NCBI GenBank assembly: GCA_902806565.1 | Contig: CADCXA010000059.1 | Span: 310,001-374,000, forward strand | Source: Hypoxylon rubiginosum | Taxonomy: Eukaryota; Ascomycota; Sordariomycetes; Xylariales; Hypoxylaceae | Direction of reading: 5' to 3' | DNA: 64,000 nucleotides | In this document: in pieces, positions 22,901 through 34,788 of the stretch | Numbering within the stretch: position 1 is the first letter of the stretch | How the letters are laid out: every line of letters begins with the position of its first letter | The notes under the pieces: generated by a model | Databases searched by the model: none | Seen by the model: only the letters and a program-made list of their open reading frames with translations | Told to the model about the DNA's origin: nothing | Program-made: the position numbers and the translations under genes

Positions 22901-23723
22901 TTCTGAACTCCGTACATGGTCCGATAGTTCTCGGAAGCGCCCTTGGAAAACTGGTAGAAGATGTGGAAGTTTCGCTCGTTGGTGATCTGACCGACGACTC
23001 GCGTCTTCTCAAGCAGGTAGTTGGTGATATCCGCTCCCACCGGTTCTCCGTTAGTGTTGAAATGTATCTGCAAGTACTTTCCGAATCGCGACGAGTTATT
23101 GTTTCGCAGCGTTTTCGCATTTCCGAAAGACTCGAGTAGCGGGTTGGTTGCCAGCACCATGTCCTTGATCTGCTTGATCTCTCCGCTCTCCCCACCGGAT
23201 ACGTTCGCTATGTACTGCATGATCCGCTTGGCGGCCTCGGTCTTGCCAGCTCCTGACTCTCCAGAGATGATGACGCACTGGTTCTCGTGGTACGCCTTCA
23301 TGTTATAGTAGGACGACTCGGCGATGGCGAAGACGTGGGGTGGCATCTCTAATCGGTTCTTGCCCTTGTAGGACTCGAGGACCTCGTCGGTGTAGATACC
23401 GAGGTCCCTAAAGGGGTTGACGGAAACCAGCACATGGCCGATGTAGGTATAGATCTCGCGGCCTTCGAATCGCTTCTTCAAGTTTTCGTTGATAGCCTCG
23501 TTTGATACCTTGCTAAGTAGGGTCAGATCGGAGACGCCTATTTCCTTCTTCTTGGTGGTCTCGAATGTGGCTTTCTTCGGTCTGGCAGCAGCTCCATCTT
23601 GCGCCCGGGCGCGAGTGGCCCCGCCCGATCTATCCTTGGGTCGTCTACTTATACCCTACGACAATGCACAGGCGACGGTTAGCACGGAGGCGTTGTTCTT
23701 ATCGGTCTATACAATCTCACCAT
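19906..23723 (-). CDS. MYO1: class I myosin (myosin-1)
   Basis: Three coding exons: 23723-23721 (only the ATG), 23655-20352 and 20294-19906; total 1231 residues. Intron 1 has donor GTGAGA, branch CTAAC and acceptor CGTAG; intron 2 is 57 bases. The protein starts [13 protein letters not shown], as fungal class I myosins do. The motor holds the P-loop GESGAGKT at 133-140 and DIYGFE at about 408. Two IQ motifs lie at about 721-759, then a TH1 membrane-binding tail, Pro-rich segments, an SH3 domain that is split by intron 2 and joined as NNGWW, and the acidic end DDDDDW that binds Arp2/3. The TEDS loop reads RSGEV: counting 16 residues back from Asp373 gives Glu357, with Ser355 two residues earlier, so I cannot say which is functional. 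The protein drives actin patch movement and endocytosis at hyphal tips. Confidence 0.96.
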
Positions 23724-26700
23724 GTTGGGCACACATGTACGGTATCGTCAGGGTCGTATTCCACCAGGAGATAGGCGTAGGAGAGGAAGCAACGGAGATA
23801 GGAATTTCGGCTTCCGGCTCTATGTAAAAACGTCTCGGAGTCTTGGTGATAAACAGATAGCGACGTGAAGAGAAAGGTCCCTCGAGAATTGGGCAAAGCG
23901 CCGTCTAGATTTGCATGTACGAAGATGGACTTTGGCAAATGTTCAGGTGCCTTGAGAGCCTTGAGAGCCTTGAGAGAGGCGCCATTATTCCGCCATTTAG
24001 CGCTAAATGTCTACGGGTATCAGTAACCCTGCGACGTAATGGAATGGGGCTGGGGTAACGTGGCAGACGTGGCTGACGGCGCCAAGCAGCGACTTATTTA
24101 AATTCTTTCAACGTTTCCACTGTCTTAGTATGAAATTCGTATACATTTATCTTGGCATCAGCAACTGTAACTGACTCGCCTGTCACAATCAAAGCTACAA
24201 TGTAGGTATGTAACTCAGCATCAGGCAACAAAGAAAGTGAATTCTTCTAATCTTATTTTTCTCAACCTCTAAACGTTTGCCTATATTGACTTATTGACGC
24301 CGAAGATACTTTCAGCTATCAGACCATCGAATATCGTATACCGACCTAGCTACGTACTCTTACTAGGATTTATCTCAACGTTCTCTGTACGAATGAATTT
24401 TACAACTTCCTCTTCAGGGACTACTACCAGCACGTTCTCGAGAATGGACACCGTTTGAACCAATGCACATAATCGCCTACTATTCCAACAACATACAGAG
24501 TCACCCGTCATAATCGTGTCACTCAAACATCGCATTCAACTGTCGTGACGAGTATAATAAATTAAAATCGACTCAGCGACTTTCAGATACCTTGATACAC
24601 TCATCACTGATTTAACACCAGCTGATACCGCTTGTGACACAGTTCCAAACACCCACAGATTCTGACAGGCAGTACCTACTTTGACTATCCATCACTCACT
24701 CGACTCTACCAAGAATGCTAGTCTCATAGATGGTGGTAGTTTTCCCCGTGTTGTCGTTCACGATCTATCCAGTGAACGGTTAGTCTTGGCATTACGAACG
24801 GACATGTCTTCGAGAACGCTCACCTCATATCGCGGATTAGCCGGGCTGGCTTGCACGTTTCTATCGGCCTGCACTCCTGGCTCAGTGAGAACATCCATAA
24901 TTTTGCCGGTACTCTCTGGGGTGTTCGTGTTGGGACCTTATCAACGCCGATTAGCAAGACTCGATGAAAGCATCAGGTCTAACTTACCACCAATGGGTTT
25001 ATATGTGACCATCTGGCCCTTCTGATATCTTGGCGCCATCTTGCAGACTTGGGAGTGACTATTTCGATATACTGATAATTGAGGCCTTGATGAAAAGCCT
25101 AGTGAATGGGGTCGGACGAAGACTCGAACCTCTCCAACCGGGAATGGTTTGGACAGTTTATATACCCTACAGCCCAATGGACCGCGCAAGTTGATAACCA
25201 TAGAGAAACGTCACGGCATTCATTGTCTGCAGCATCACTAGATCTCATGATCTCATGCATATCTCATAGACAAGATGCAGCCAGCAACTTATACTTCGTG
25301 ATGAGCCATACTTGACGACTTAGGCGGCATCATCCTTGAATGATTGGACTAACATCCTCACGGCGTCGAAACTATTGCATCATTTAGTGCATTCAGTCCA
25401 TTCACAACCACCACCAGCACATATTGCATACCTCTCATTGCAAAATAGGTTCATGTAGTTCAACCAGGAAGTCTCCTCTCAAGGATGGAGATATGTATTA
25501 TCGACGTTGGGTATCGTCATCTAACGCATTTTGCATATGATGCGTCGTCTAGACCAATGGCTGACGAGTCTTAGTAATCTCATGCCATCATCGATATGGC
25601 CCAATCCAAAGGTGAAATGAGAACTTCCTACACGTAGAAGTGTAAGTACGAAGACGAGATGGCATCTTACCTAGACAGGACAAAGCGCACGTGAGTTCAT
25701 CGGAAAACAGATCTGCAAAAGGATCGGAATCGCCTCCAAAAAGCTTGATCGCATAGCATCCGAGAGCATCTAACCTCCTATTAGACAAGGATACTCAGGG
25801 GCTTTACGTATCCCGGATCTGTGCACGCTGTGACAACGGCTCAACCATTTCGACGTACTATGGTAGAGCCGAGCACGGATTTGACAAGGGCCTGAAGCTT
25901 GACTAGACCTCAATAGGAGAAGGACCGGCAACTTGCGAATTTTCTATTGGTTTATTCGCACACACGGTCACTCCACTATGACTGTATCACTGCGATCTGA
26001 ACCCATACACTAACGTTTGAAGGGTCAGGCGCGGATTTGAGGCTCTTTCACAGTGTTTCACAAATCTATACTACATCCACAGACCCGTTCCAAAGACAAC
26101 GTCAATAGCATTCTCAGTGTTGAGAAATTCGCACGGTATAGACAAGCAATACTTCTACCTGAATCCGAGATCTTTGGCGTCGCCCTAAACTTCAGCCGCC
26201 ACGATCAGTATCAGCCAGCGAGAGATCATTACCTCAATGCCTCTGGTGAGACTGGTAACGGAACAGCCCATCGTTTGACGGCGAGACCACTGTCACAAAG
26301 TGCCTCAGGATCGTGTCCAACACTAAGCGTGACCTTGCCATGGGAGTCCGGAAGCCAGCTTGGCTTTCCGTGATGACATAGCATGTATGGCAGCCAGGCA
26401 CTAAGGAGCACATGTGGCTTCGAGTGTTCGTATCGACTTGACTTGGGTTTGTCTGACGTCCAGTATGAGAGACGGTAAGGGTTAAGGCAACGAAATTGTA
26501 TAGAACTTTTTGATATTAGACGGGAACATGTCGAGCCGCATTCTTTCAACCACTTGGCGCAATCTGGAAAAGGTCCAGAAAGACTGCAAAAAACGGACTA
26601 ACATGAAGGTCGTACGACGATTTCCATAGCAATGGCATGACGGCTACCACAAACTTATATATCCAGCTCTTTGGAATGCGATCTAGAAGTGGCCTGATTT

Positions 26701-28753
26701 TTTGCAATCGTACGATTCTTCTCTCGAGTCTACCCAAGACAGAGGACAGCCATGGCGATCAAGGCATGGCACCTTAGCAGGGTCGACAACGTGGACATGG
26801 TGCTGTGCTGTACTTCGTACCTCACAATCTCTACTGGCGGGTGTGGCTCGACGGGTCTCGGCAAGCTCATGGGGACCCTTCCAAACACACACGGGGTAGT
26901 CCCAAAGAGAAAAAGGATAGAAAATGCCTAAGCTGCTATTGGTCGGCAATGGTATCGATAGAGGCTAGCCGATGTTCCATACGGGTGGCTTGGTACATGC
27001 ATATCCGTTCATGGTGCAGATTAGTTGACAGGATCTCGACCGTCTACCTGTCTACATAGTAACTTGTATGATAGAACAGGGGATTTGGAGGAGAGAAAGC
27101 TAGTGGAACAAGGGGAACAAGGGGAACAAGGGGACAGGGGAAAATAGGCACGTTCTCTGCAACGGGGACAGGCTAAACCCGTTGTGGCGCCTTGGAACTT
27201 GGCGATGGACAGGGATTGCCGAAGGAGGTCGAGGGTGTCACGGGCTGGTCACGTCTTATTGGTCAGATTCATTATTCCGACTTTTACATGGACGAATCCG
27301 CGATGTCCAGCAACCGCCCACCTGGCTCAGCACCTCGGGAAGTGTTCCATTATTATCCTCTATCTTGATCAATCAATCCATTGGCTTTTGCGCTTCCTAC
27401 GACAGGTTCTACCCTTTGGCGCCTATTTTGCCTGTCCGATATCAAATATGTCTTGCATACACGTATATTTCTATCTGGCAACCCCCCTTCTGACTCCGAC
27501 GATATGGTTCATGGTTCATGTTGTCGTCTTTTTGCCTCCTTGAAATTCTCATATTCCGCAACAGGGTAAACGCGCCCGCGCACACGCACGATTCGATAAT
27601 AGTACAGAGGCTTAAGCTTAAGGGACCAGCCCCCCCCTAGCCTCCTATCCCCCTGTCGAAACACCACAGAGCTGCACTCCTAAACGCCGCCCGTCTCAAC
27701 TCTGCCCCCACCTCCACCACTCTACCACGCTTGGGCTGAATTAACAAGCTGTACCTGGCAATCCCGTCCGATCAAAATTCCGTATTCATCGGACGCAAAA
27801 CTGATACCGCATCGACGAGGCGCGAAACATTCTCTCCCTCCGGTTTGATCAGCTTCATACTATCCCCGTTTTGTATCTATCGATCCTATCGAGAAGTGTA
27901 ACCACTGTCCATCTCGTAGATTTGGATGTGGAATCTTGATTGCTTTGGGAAGTCAGTCGACGATAGGTACCCTAGAGAGACCCTGGCCCACATCGACGTG
28001 GTGATATTCCCACCTTTCCCGTCCCGCGTATTAAACAAAGGGCGACTAGCATCGTCACGATTCGCTTTTTAAGGTTTCATGGGCTAATTGACATCCGGAC
28101 TTACGACTTTGGAGAAAGCCCCAGAGAAAAGACCCCCTTGAGGTCCCCTGCAAGAGGTTGTCCCTGGTTCCTTATTGAACGAGTTCCGGATCTTCATACA
28201 TCCATAAACCACCCTTGCTCGTTACCTTTTTGGCCGTGGACCGTGGACTGTGAGCCGTGGATCTAGCCTCTAGCCTGATCGCATTGCCACTCTGCCACTC
28301 TCGTTCCTGGATCCTGTCATCCTTTATGACCTACTCCCCGCCCGCCATCCCATTACGTCTCAACCTTCCTTTTGGTTCCTCGCGCGGCAACCAGGACGTA
28401 GAAAGATTCCGCCTCTCTCACTGAGACTTTCTCTACTCCGCCATCCTTTCCTTCGTCTCCTGCTGGCTCAGATCGCTCTTTTTTGGTTTGATTTTATTTT
28501 ACTTCTTGAAGCACTCGACAGTTGGATTTATAGGTCCTTTTTAATAATCGAAAGCACGTAAGAGAGAAGGGATTCGGGTCAGAAAAAGATAACCGTTTAG
28601 TCTTGGCTCATTATCGTCGGTCCGGTCCGTCCACTCGCTTCGAACGCCTTCGCCAACGATCTCGTCCTTCGGAAGTACAGAATCGCGTCGCAGGTCGACA
28701 CTTTTAATTTGCATTTGTATTTTGGGTAGAAAGGGAACGAGCGAACCGACATC
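23724..28753. other. 5 kb gene-free region between myosin and noxA
   Basis: The two flanking genes point away from each other, so promoters lie at both ends. Between them I find only short frames without domains. One 59-codon frame (26751-26930, plus, ending in a KRKR-containing tail) is unsupported. A 9-base tandem repeat lies at 27104-27140. From about 27600 to 28750 the sequence is pyrimidine-rich, which fits a long leader and promoter for noxA. No tRNA gene could be folded. Confidence 0.5.
27104..27140. repeat. GGGGAACAA microsatellite
   Basis: About four copies of a 9-base unit, with the last copies shortened to GGGGACA. It lies 1.6 kb before the noxA start. Confidence 0.75.
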
Positions 28754-30635
28754 ATGGATACGCTTACTCTGTTGAAGAAGCAGCTCAGTCCGAGCAAGCT
28801 CATCTTCCACTTCTTGTTCTGGGGGATGCACTGGTTCTTCTTTGGTTATGGATGGTGCGTTCTCATCTATACCCACACGGTATAGTGCTGGTTACTAACC
28901 AAGTTTGCAGGTGGAAGCAAGAAATGGACCCGAAACTGGCAGGTCTGAACACACTGAAGTATTCCGTCTGGTTCTCACGAGGTGCTGGTTTGGTCTTGGC
29001 GATTGACGGCACATTGATTCTACTGCCGGTTTGTCGAACACTGGTGCGATGGGTACGGCCCAAGATCCGGTGGTTACCTCTAGATGAGAATCTATGGTTC
29101 CATCGGCAGGTTGCCTATGCCATGTTGATGTTCACCGTCGTGCATGTTGCCGGTCACTACGTCAAGTAAGTTTGAATAACGACGAGTTGGAAGTGAGCCA
29201 CATCTAACTGAATGCAGCTTCTACAACGTGGAGAAGACTCAGATCCGACCTGTTACCGCAATCGAGATTCATTACACTCAACCCGGTGGCATTACGGGTC
29301 ACGTTATGCTGCTCTGCATGTTGCTCATGTATACCACCGCCCACCACCGCATCAGACAGCAATCTTTCGAGACCTTCTGGTACACCCACCATCTCTTCAT
29401 TCCGTTCTTTCTCGGCCTGTACACCCACGCCGTTGGTTGCTTCGTCCGTGACACCGCCGACCCCTTTTCCCCCTTCGCTGGAGAAGTCTTCTGGCAGCAC
29501 TGCATTGGATATCAGGGATGGCGATGGGAGTTATTCGCAGGTGGTCTTTACTTGGTTGAGCGACTCTACAGGGAAATCCGTGCCAAGCGTACCACCAAGA
29601 TCACCCGAGTGGTCCGCCACCCATACGGTAGGACAGAACCAAAGAAAGAAAAGAAACTCTTACCAATACTAACCTTCTCTAGATGTCGTCGAAATTCAGT
29701 TCGAAAAGCCTTCTTTCAAGTACAAGGCCGGCCAGTGGCTTTTCCTGCAAGTTCCTTCGGTCTCGGGTTACCAGTGGCATCCCTTTACCATCACATCTTG
29801 CCCGTACGACCCTTACGTTTCGGTCCACGTTCGACAAGTTGGTGATTTCACTAGGGCATTGGGTGACGCAGTTGGTGCTGGTGGTGCACAGGCGAAGCTT
29901 TACGAAGGTGTTGACCCCATGGGAATGTACGAGGTTGCTCTGCAGAACGGACAACAGATGCCTACTCTTCGAATCGACGGGCCGTACGGTGCCCCTGCCG
30001 AGGATGTGTTCGAGAACGAAATTGCGGTGCTCATCGGTACGGGTATTGGTGTCACACCGTGGGCTTCGATCCTGAAGAACATCTGGCACTTGCGCAACAG
30101 CCCGAACCCGCCGAGACGTCTTCGCCGTGTGGAATTCATCTGGGTGTGCAAGGACACTGGTTCCTTCGAGTGGTTCCAGACTCTTCTCTCATCTCTCGAA
30201 TCCCAAAGTAACGAGGCCGCCCGTATTCCCGGCAGCAATGGCGTCGAGTTCTTAAAGATCCACACTTTCCTGACCCAGAAGCTCGATATGGACACAACGC
30301 AAAACATTGTCCTGAACAGTGTCGGTGCTGACCACGATCCCCTCACTGAACTCAAGGCGCGCACAAACTTTGGTCGACCCAACTTCCAACGAATGTTCGA
30401 GGGAATGCGAGACGGAATTATGGACCGAACGTACATGAACGGTCTAGAGGGAAGCATGCAGACAACTGTTGGTGTATACTTCTGTGGTCCTTCCGCAGCT
30501 GGTGAGTAGCCGAATTACCCAAACGATATTGAAACCTTGACTGACACATTTGTTTTAGCCCGTTCGATCCAGAAGGCAGCCAAGGTGGCCACTTCAAAAG
30601 AGGTGCGCTTCCGGTTCTGGAAGGAACATTTCTAA
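28754..30635 (+). CDS. noxA: NADPH oxidase catalytic subunit, NoxA (Nox1) type
   Basis: Five exons: 28754-28854, 28911-29165, 29218-29627, 29683-30501 and 30559-30635; the introns are 52-57 bases with GT/AG ends, and CTAAC branch sites are visible in introns 1 and 3. The product has 553 residues. The N-terminal half has about six membrane helices with paired His residues for two hemes (for example HRQVAYAMLMFTVVHVAGH and HHRIRQQSFETFWYTHH). The C-terminal half is the flavoprotein domain: HPFTIT binds FAD, and GPYGAPAED and GTGIGVTPWASIL form the nucleotide site. The end RFRFWKEHF is typical of Nox enzymes. There is no N-terminal EF-hand or long extension, so it is NoxA rather than NoxB or NoxC. 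It transfers electrons from NADPH to oxygen, making superoxide; in fungi it works with NoxR, Rac and Cdc24 in sexual development and hyphal fusion. Confidence 0.95.
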
Positions 30636-32696
30636 GTGTACATATTCGCATTTTTATCTACGTGTGTGGCCATATACCAAGATTTTTACGATACCGCAAT
30701 GGTAGCATACTCTACTATGAGTGATCCTGCAGCTGAGAGGGGAGGCAAAGAGATGCCGAGGGGAGATAGGGAGGTAGACGGCGGCTCCTTTTTTCTGGAT
30801 TCAGCGAGATGTTGGAGAGGCATCATCATACGTGCACTCCGAGAACTCTTACCTAATGATAGTCAACCACGGCTTGGGGAGCCTTCCAGATTGGTCTGAG
30901 GTGACGGATGATCTCCTGATACAATGTGTATATGCCGGGGAAGATGGTTTCTCGGGGAGGGAATTCTATACTATATTTACTGCATAGCATTCTATAAATT
31001 TATTCCCTTTTAGCTGGCTGTTCTTCTGTCTACTTTCTTTCCTTCTATGTGATTTCTAGAATACCCGACGAACGGAGTGTTGCATGAGAAATCCTTCGTC
31101 TTGGCGCTGGAACTCCTGGGCATGACAATTGCAACGAACGAAGATTTTCCGAGCATTCTCCCTCGCTTGGTCCCTATTCTTTTTCTCTTCTCTTCTCGAA
31201 TGACATCAGACGACAAATGGGCTAGATGAGGTAGGTCCTCAGGTAGGTGCCGCATACGCCACGGCACGGGCTGAGGCGCTTAGGGCTGCAGACATCCGTT
31301 GGCTTCCATGGCATAGATCTCCGGCGGTCCTGTAACTTGGCGTGTCGCAGCTTTTTTTGCTGCTTACCCCCCCTTCTTTTTACGACTTCCCGTCCCGGGT
31401 ACGTACCTAGATAAATACTCACATACAACTAAGCGCTTCATCACGGCTCCCAGGTTACGGACCAGAAATGACCTTTTTAGAATGAGGCTTGGGTCTGATG
31501 GGAAACCGGCGCATATAGTAGAGCCGGTGCATTCCATTTCGTCAGCCCCCGTCTCCTCTTTCCCTTCAGGATTCAGTAGGCGACGGAAGGCTCTAGAGTG
31601 TTACACAGAGGCTCGTGATAAAGATGACCCGAGGTGCTATTATGTATGGAGCTTCGTCTACTAACTGTTTCAAACGCCAAAAGGAAGGCTGGTGGCGGGA
31701 GAAGAGTTTAGGGCAAAATAGAACTCATAATTCTTAAGATCGATGGTAGTTGATTGTCTTACACGATTCTACACGCTTCTATCATATTAATATTGACGAA
31801 GAACTGATTGAAACTGATGAAAATACGATGAATACCAAACCAAATACTTGCAAGACTTGCTCCGAAAGCAACTTAAGTGTAACTTCCAGCTCTCATATCC
31901 TCTTCTCTGATTCACAGCTTTTTCCATATACCAAAGATATTACATATGATAGACCCCTTACCGCAATACCGGTAGATTTCTTAATAGGTACATGAGTAAC
32001 TATCCCCCTTGTCACGAAGCTTAGGTGGCCGTCGTTGAGTGTAATCATTGATATCAAAATAGAGAAACTCCACTGGTAAGACTCCAGTTCCTATGAACCA
32101 CTGGGCACCTGTAGAATGACATGAGTTCCAGGCCTACATATCTGGAATTCAAAGTTGCGCAAGTGCTAATGTAGGGCAGAGGGTGTGGCATTATCTTGTA
32201 GAAGAAACCGATGTATATGGTGCCCAATATGTAACCGACTGTTTTATCTCCGGTAGAGTCCTCTGGCCGTGAATATAACGTTTAACTGGTTTATAAAAGG
32301 AGTTTTACTCCTTTTATTCTTAAAAATAAACGCACTTAGGTACAGACGTACTATTACATACTCTTTTTTTAATATTATACCAGGTATTTTTATAGATACT
32401 TTTTATTATTATTTTAATTATAAAGAAACTTATTTAAACTATTATATTAATATAAAAATAACTTTAATAAAAATAAGGTTTAAATTTTTATATATTTTTA
32501 TTAATTATTTATAATATTTAATTAAGTTTTTTTATTCTTATTAAATTATTTATATAAGTTTTTAATTAATTAAGTTAAATATTTATTTAAATATTATTAT
32601 TAAAATTAAAAAAATTATAAAAATTTAAGTATTAATAAAAATATAATTTTAATTTTTAATAGTTATTATATATTTAATTAATATTTATTTATTATA
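30636..32696. other. intergenic region grading into the AT-rich block
   Basis: 30636-32269 has normal composition and no recognisable gene; the frames are short and featureless. At about 32270 the composition drops sharply, so 32270-32696 is AT-rich but lies outside the outer LTR element. It could be spread of RIP into the flank or another repeat fragment. Confidence 0.5.
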
Positions 32697-32701
32697 ATAA
32701 T
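32697..32701. other. left target-site duplication (ATAAT)
   Basis: ATAAT directly before the left outer LTR corresponds to GTAAT at 51906-51910 after the right LTR. One G-to-A change, as RIP makes, separates them. Confidence 0.65.
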
Positions 32702-33024
32702 TATTATATAACTTAATTTAAATAATTTATTTAATTAAAAAAACTTATAATTATAAATTTTAATAAATATATATTTTATATATTAATATATAAATTAATT
32801 AAAACTAAATAAATAAAAATAACTTAAATTAAAATAATAAAATTAATATATATTAATTAAACGTTTAAAATAATAATAAAATAAGAATTAAATAATAATT
32901 TTAAAATATAAATAAAGCTTTAAATTTTTATTTAAATTAAAAAAAATTAAAAATTTTAAAACCTATAAAAATTATTATATTAAATTAAAATTATTTTAAG
33001 TTTTTAATATAAATTTTTATTATA
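32702..33024 (+). repeat. left LTR of outer element
   Basis: 323 bases aligning without gaps to 51583-51905 at constant offset 18881. I count about 19 differences, all C/T or A/G, seven of them in the last 13 bases where the right copy is unmutated. Confidence 0.92.
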
Positions 33025-33850
33025 AATAATTTTTATTTTTTTTAAAAATTATATTAAATTTAAATAATTAATAAAAATTTTTAAAATATTAAATATTTTA
33101 AGATTTTTTTATTTTAAGTTAATTATTTTATAATTTTTTTTAATAATTTAAAACTTTTTTTTTTAATAAATAATATTTTTTTATTATTATTAAAAGATAT
33201 TTTTTTTAAAGTAACTTATATTATTATTTTAACGTAATTTTTTTATAGTTTAATATTATTATTATTTTTATTAATAACTTTATTATATTTTATTTTAAAA
33301 TTATTAAAATAAAAAAAGTTTATTTTATTTTTTAAAGAATTTAAATTTAAAATTTTTTTAATTAAAAAAACCTTTTAATTAATTAACTTTTTATATAAAC
33401 GATACTAATAAAAGTTTTCTTTATTTTTTCCTTATTAAAAACTTAAAAGATTTTTTATTAAACTTAATATTTTTTTTATTATTTAAAAATTTATTAAAAT
33501 AAAAATAATATTTTAATTTAAAAATTTAACTTTTATATTTTATTAATTTTAAAATTATAAACTAGTTATAAAAAATATTTTTAATTTTATTATATTTAAT
33601 ATTATTATTATTAACTTTTTAAAATAAATTTTATAATTTTATATTTAAATATAAAATTTTTATAATATTATTTAAATTTTAATTATTTAAATAAATATTA
33701 TTTATTAAAAAAACCAAAAAATCTATAAAAGTTATAATATTTTTTATGTAGTTTATAATATTATTATTTAAATATATAATATAAAAATTAAAATATTAAT
33801 TATTTAAATTATTAGTTTTAAATATTAAATTAAATAATTTAATTAAATAT

Positions 33851-34128
33851 TATAATAAAATACGGTAATTAATACCCTGTAAAAGGTTATATAATTACTT
33901 TATAATTAGATTCTTTTTATTTTTTTTTTTTAAAAGGCTTATAAAACCTTTTATATAACTAAATAACCACGTATTATAAAAATATATACTTTTTTATAAA
34001 ATATTTTAAATATGTTAATTAGAATATTTTTTAAGTTATTTTTTAAGTTAGGTGTAGTTTAAAGTAAATAATAGTATAATTGTTATTTAAATTAAGGATT
34101 ACTAATATAAAAATAAAGTTTTATTATA
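33851..34128 (+). repeat. left LTR of nested element
   Basis: Aligns over 278 bases, without gaps and with transitions only by eye, to 45811-46088. A shared unmutated stretch around ATAACCACGTATTATAAA anchors the alignment. Confidence 0.9.
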
Positions 34129-34582
34129 GTTAATAACCATTATAAAACTTAAACTTATAACTTTAATTTTAAAAAAACCATATTAACCTTAATTTAATTA
34201 ATAAAGAATTTTAAGAACTTTATTTTATATTTTATTAAAAAACCGTTATTAATTTTAAAAAGTTTTATTATAAATTAAAACTTATATATTTAATAAAGTT
34301 TAATATTTTGAAAAAAGCTTTAAGCTTAAAATTTTAATATAAATTAAGTTATTTTATATTAATTGTTATAAACTTACGTTAATTAAATTATTAAATTAAT
34401 AAATAAATTGTTTTTAATGTTATAAAATAATTAAAATTTATAAAACTTATTAAATATAAAAAACCTAGTTAAACGTTACTTTAAATAAAATTATAATTGA
34501 AAACTTTAGGTTAAAATACTTATTTTAATTATTAAAACATTATAATTAAAAACTTAAAAATTAAGAACTTAAAAACCAAGAT

Positions 34583-34788
34583 TATAAAACCTAGTAATAA
34601 AACCTAGTAATAAAACTTAATAATAAAATTTAATAATAAGATTTAGTAATAAGATTTAATAATAAAATTAAGTATTAAAACCTAGTAATAAGATTTAGTA
34701 ATAAAACTTAGTAATAAAATTTAATAATAAAATTTAATAATAAAATCTAACAATAAAACTTAATAATAAGATTTAATAATAAAATTTA
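34583..34788. repeat. 13-base minisatellite in the nested element
   Basis: About sixteen tandem copies of CCTAGTAATAARA, many changed to TTTAATAATAAAA. The differences are nearly all transitions. It lies about 450 bases inside the left LTR. The period is not a multiple of three, so it is more likely leader or non-coding sequence than coding repeat. Confidence 0.85.

Noticed and set aside
25040..25200. B-box-like word (GGTTCGAGTC on the minus strand), possible tRNA
   Set aside because: The T stem pairs only partly and no matching acceptor stem or anticodon arm could be placed upstream.
32269..32514. 81-codon frame at the AT-rich edge
   Set aside because: Its composition is Ile/Asn/Phe/Tyr/Lys only, as expected from AT-rich sequence.
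34583..34788. 13-base tandem array as a CRISPR array
   Set aside because: The units are adjacent without unique spacers and the genome is fungal.
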